Assembly: GCF_039679125.1 (NCBI RefSeq)
Contig: NZ_CP155551.1
Coordinates: 248,001 to 312,000 of the forward strand
DNA length: 64,000 nucleotides
Direction of reading: 5' to 3'
Source: Blastococcus sp. HT6-4
GTDB lineage: Bacteria; Actinomycetota; Actinomycetes; Mycobacteriales; Geodermatophilaceae
A model generated the notes under the pieces. That model had not been told where the DNA came from. It saw only the letters and a list, made by a program, of their open reading frames with translations, and ran no database searches. The position numbers were made by a program, and so were the translations under genes. Position 1 is the stretch's first letter. Every line of letters begins with the position of its first letter. Positions 62,805-64,000 of the stretch are shown one piece after another.

Positions 62805-64000
62805 GTGACGCGCGTGAAGACCTGGCTCGAGAGCTGGCCGGTGTACCGGCAGCTGACCGGCTCGGACCCGCTGGGGCGCGGCAGGGCGGCGCGCAGCAAG
62901 GCGACCGAGGCCGTCGTGGCCCGCACCGCGACCGCGGACCGGGTGGTGAAGAGCGTCTGCCCGTTCTGCGCGGTGGGCTGCGCCCAGGACGTCTACGTGA
63001 AGGACGAGAAGATCGTCCAGATCGAGGGCAACCCGGACTCGCCGATCAACCGCGGCCGGCTGTGCCCCAAGGGCAGCGCCAGCAAGCAGCTGGTCACCAG
63101 CCCGTCCCGGGTCACCACGGTGAAGTACCGCCGTCCGTTCGGGACGGAGTGGGAGGACCTCGAGCTCGACACGGCGATGGAGATGATCGCCGACCGCGTC
63201 CTCGAGGCCCGCCGCAAGGGCTGGCAGGACCGCGACGACGAGGGCCGGAAGCTCGGCCGGACCATGGGGATAGCGAGCCTCGGAGGGGCGACCCTCGACA
63301 ACGAGGAGAACTACCTCATGAAGAAGCTCTACAGCGCCATGGGCGCGATCCAGATCGAGAACCAGGCCCGCATATAGCACTCCGCGACGGTGCCCGGTCT
63401 GGGCGCCTCGTTCGGTCGTGGCGGTGCCACGAACACCCAGCAGGACCTCGCGAACGCCGATTGCATCGTCATCGAGGGTTCCAACATGGCCGAGTGCCAC
63501 CCGGTGGGCTTCCAGTGGGTCACCGAGGCCAAGGCCCGCGGCGCGAAGGTCATCCACATCGACCCGCGGTTCACCCGCACCAGCGCGATCGCCGACCTGC
63601 ACGTCCCGCTGCGCATCGGCACCGACATCGCGTTCCTCGGCGGGCTCATCAACCACGTGCTGAGCAACGACCTGTACTTCAAGGAGTACGTGGTCGCCTA
63701 CACGAACGCCGCCGCCCTGGTCGGTGAGGAGTTCGTCGACTCCGACGACCTCGACGGGCTGTTCTCCGGCTTCGACCCCGAGACCGGCACCTACGACGAG
63801 ACCAGCTGGCAGTACGAGCCGGACGAGCCGCCGCACTCCGGTGCCGACGATCCGGCCGAGGCCGCCGAGCAGGACCGCTCCGACGACCTCCCCGCCGTCC
63901 AGGAGTCCGACCGCGCCCAGGCGGCCGGCAGCGGCGGCCCCCCGATCCCGGCCAAGCCGAAGCGGGACGAGACGCTGCAGCACCCGCGCACGGTGTTCCA
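62805..64000 (+). CDS. fdoG: Formate dehydrogenase alpha subunit with in-frame TAG at the selenocysteine position (incomplete at window end)
   Basis: The molybdopterin-dependent catalytic subunit of formate dehydrogenase, FdoG/FdnG class, truncated by the window edge. The 4Fe-4S motif is CPFCAVGC (about 51) with its last Cys in GRLCPKG. Codon 191 (63375-63377) is TAG, exactly where homologues have Sec or Cys: upstream ENQARI, downstream HSATVPGLGASFGRGG, as in the E. coli QARVUHGPTV region. The same frame stays open to 64000 with family sequence (SNMAECHPVGFQWV, IDPRFTRTSAIADLHVP). A SECIS hairpin follows. Geodermatophilaceae have been reported to use UAG for selenocysteine. No Tat signal is seen, so it is probably cytosolic. 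GTG 62805 or 62814 starts it. Confidence 0.92.
63375..63406 (+). promoter_or_regulatory. UAG Sec codon and bacterial SECIS hairpin
   Basis: After TAG (63375-63377) there are 18 nt, then the loop GGTCT (63396-63400). In E. coli fdhF the same GGUCU follows UGA by 18 nt. The stem is GTGCCC (63390-63395) with GGGCGC (63401-63406), six pairs including one U-G. This is the feature SelB recognises to deliver Sec-tRNA. Confidence 0.9.

Noticed and set aside
62805-63377. Reading the formate dehydrogenase as a pseudogene truncated at TAG
   Set aside because: The frame continues intact with strong homology, the stop falls exactly on the Sec position, and a SECIS loop sits at the right distance.

Overview
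The window is a high-GC actinobacterial chromosome segment, most likely from Geodermatophilaceae (Blastococcus / Geodermatophilus / Modestobacter). The evidence is the GC-rich codon usage, the many GTG starts, the GTGA/ATGA stop-start overlaps, the proteasome activator Bpa ending in GQYL, GpgS, an FolP2-type protein, and above all an in-frame TAG codon at the catalytic selenocysteine position of a formate dehydrogenase. Recoding of UAG to selenocysteine has been reported for this family.

Layout. 1-8.2 kb: an unrecognised ORF of less GC-biased composition, then a leftward guaB1 / metallopeptidase / GroES-like operon. Next come a lone AlbA-Schlafen/HATPase regulator behind a near-perfect operator palindrome, serS, and two tandem HAD phosphatases. 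8.3-13.6 kb: two methyl-accepting chemotaxis proteins, an AbiEi/DUF559 endonuclease-like gene sitting exactly inside 59-bp inverted repeats, and bpa. 13.7-21.5 kb: mixed metabolism (class V aminotransferase, quinone oxidoreductase, acyl-CoA synthetase, thioesterase, folP2, MaoC hydratase, serine hydrolase) and HU. 21.8-25.9 kb: a degenerate EAL protein divergent from a GAF/PAS/SpoIIE-type phosphatase.

26-33.7 kb: a fatty-acid oxidation locus. tetR plus acyl-CoA oxidase/dehydrogenase run left and thiolase, FabG4, HtdX-like and acyl-CoA dehydrogenase genes run right, around one 25-bp TetR-type palindrome. 33.7-41.5 kb: a dgcN-dgcA pair (D-glutamate/N-acetyl-glutamate racemisation) divergent from a complete five-gene peptide ABC importer, suggesting uptake and use of D-Glu-containing peptides. 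41.5-47.2 kb: an IclR + CynX-type MFS operon divergent from a NitT/TauT-type ABC importer, with two palindromes in the shared promoter region.

47.3-64 kb: tRNA-Ser(UGA) followed by a tandem repeat of hairpins; a MenJ-like reductase, alpha/beta hydrolase, LOG protein, MaoC, NUDIX and menB; two TetR regulators, one divergent from an alcohol dehydrogenase; a HAD phosphatase, a glycerophosphodiesterase, gpgS and a membrane GGDEF protein with a dead EAL domain. The window ends inside the formate dehydrogenase alpha gene with the TAG codon and its SECIS hairpin.

Two further structural signals are not explained by genes: a dispersed intergenic palindrome with 23-nt arms, present twice (19.78 kb and 56.59 kb) with compensatory stem changes, and the inverted-repeat-bounded single-gene unit at 11.77-13.04 kb. 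I saw no CRISPR array, rRNA, transposase or integrase.
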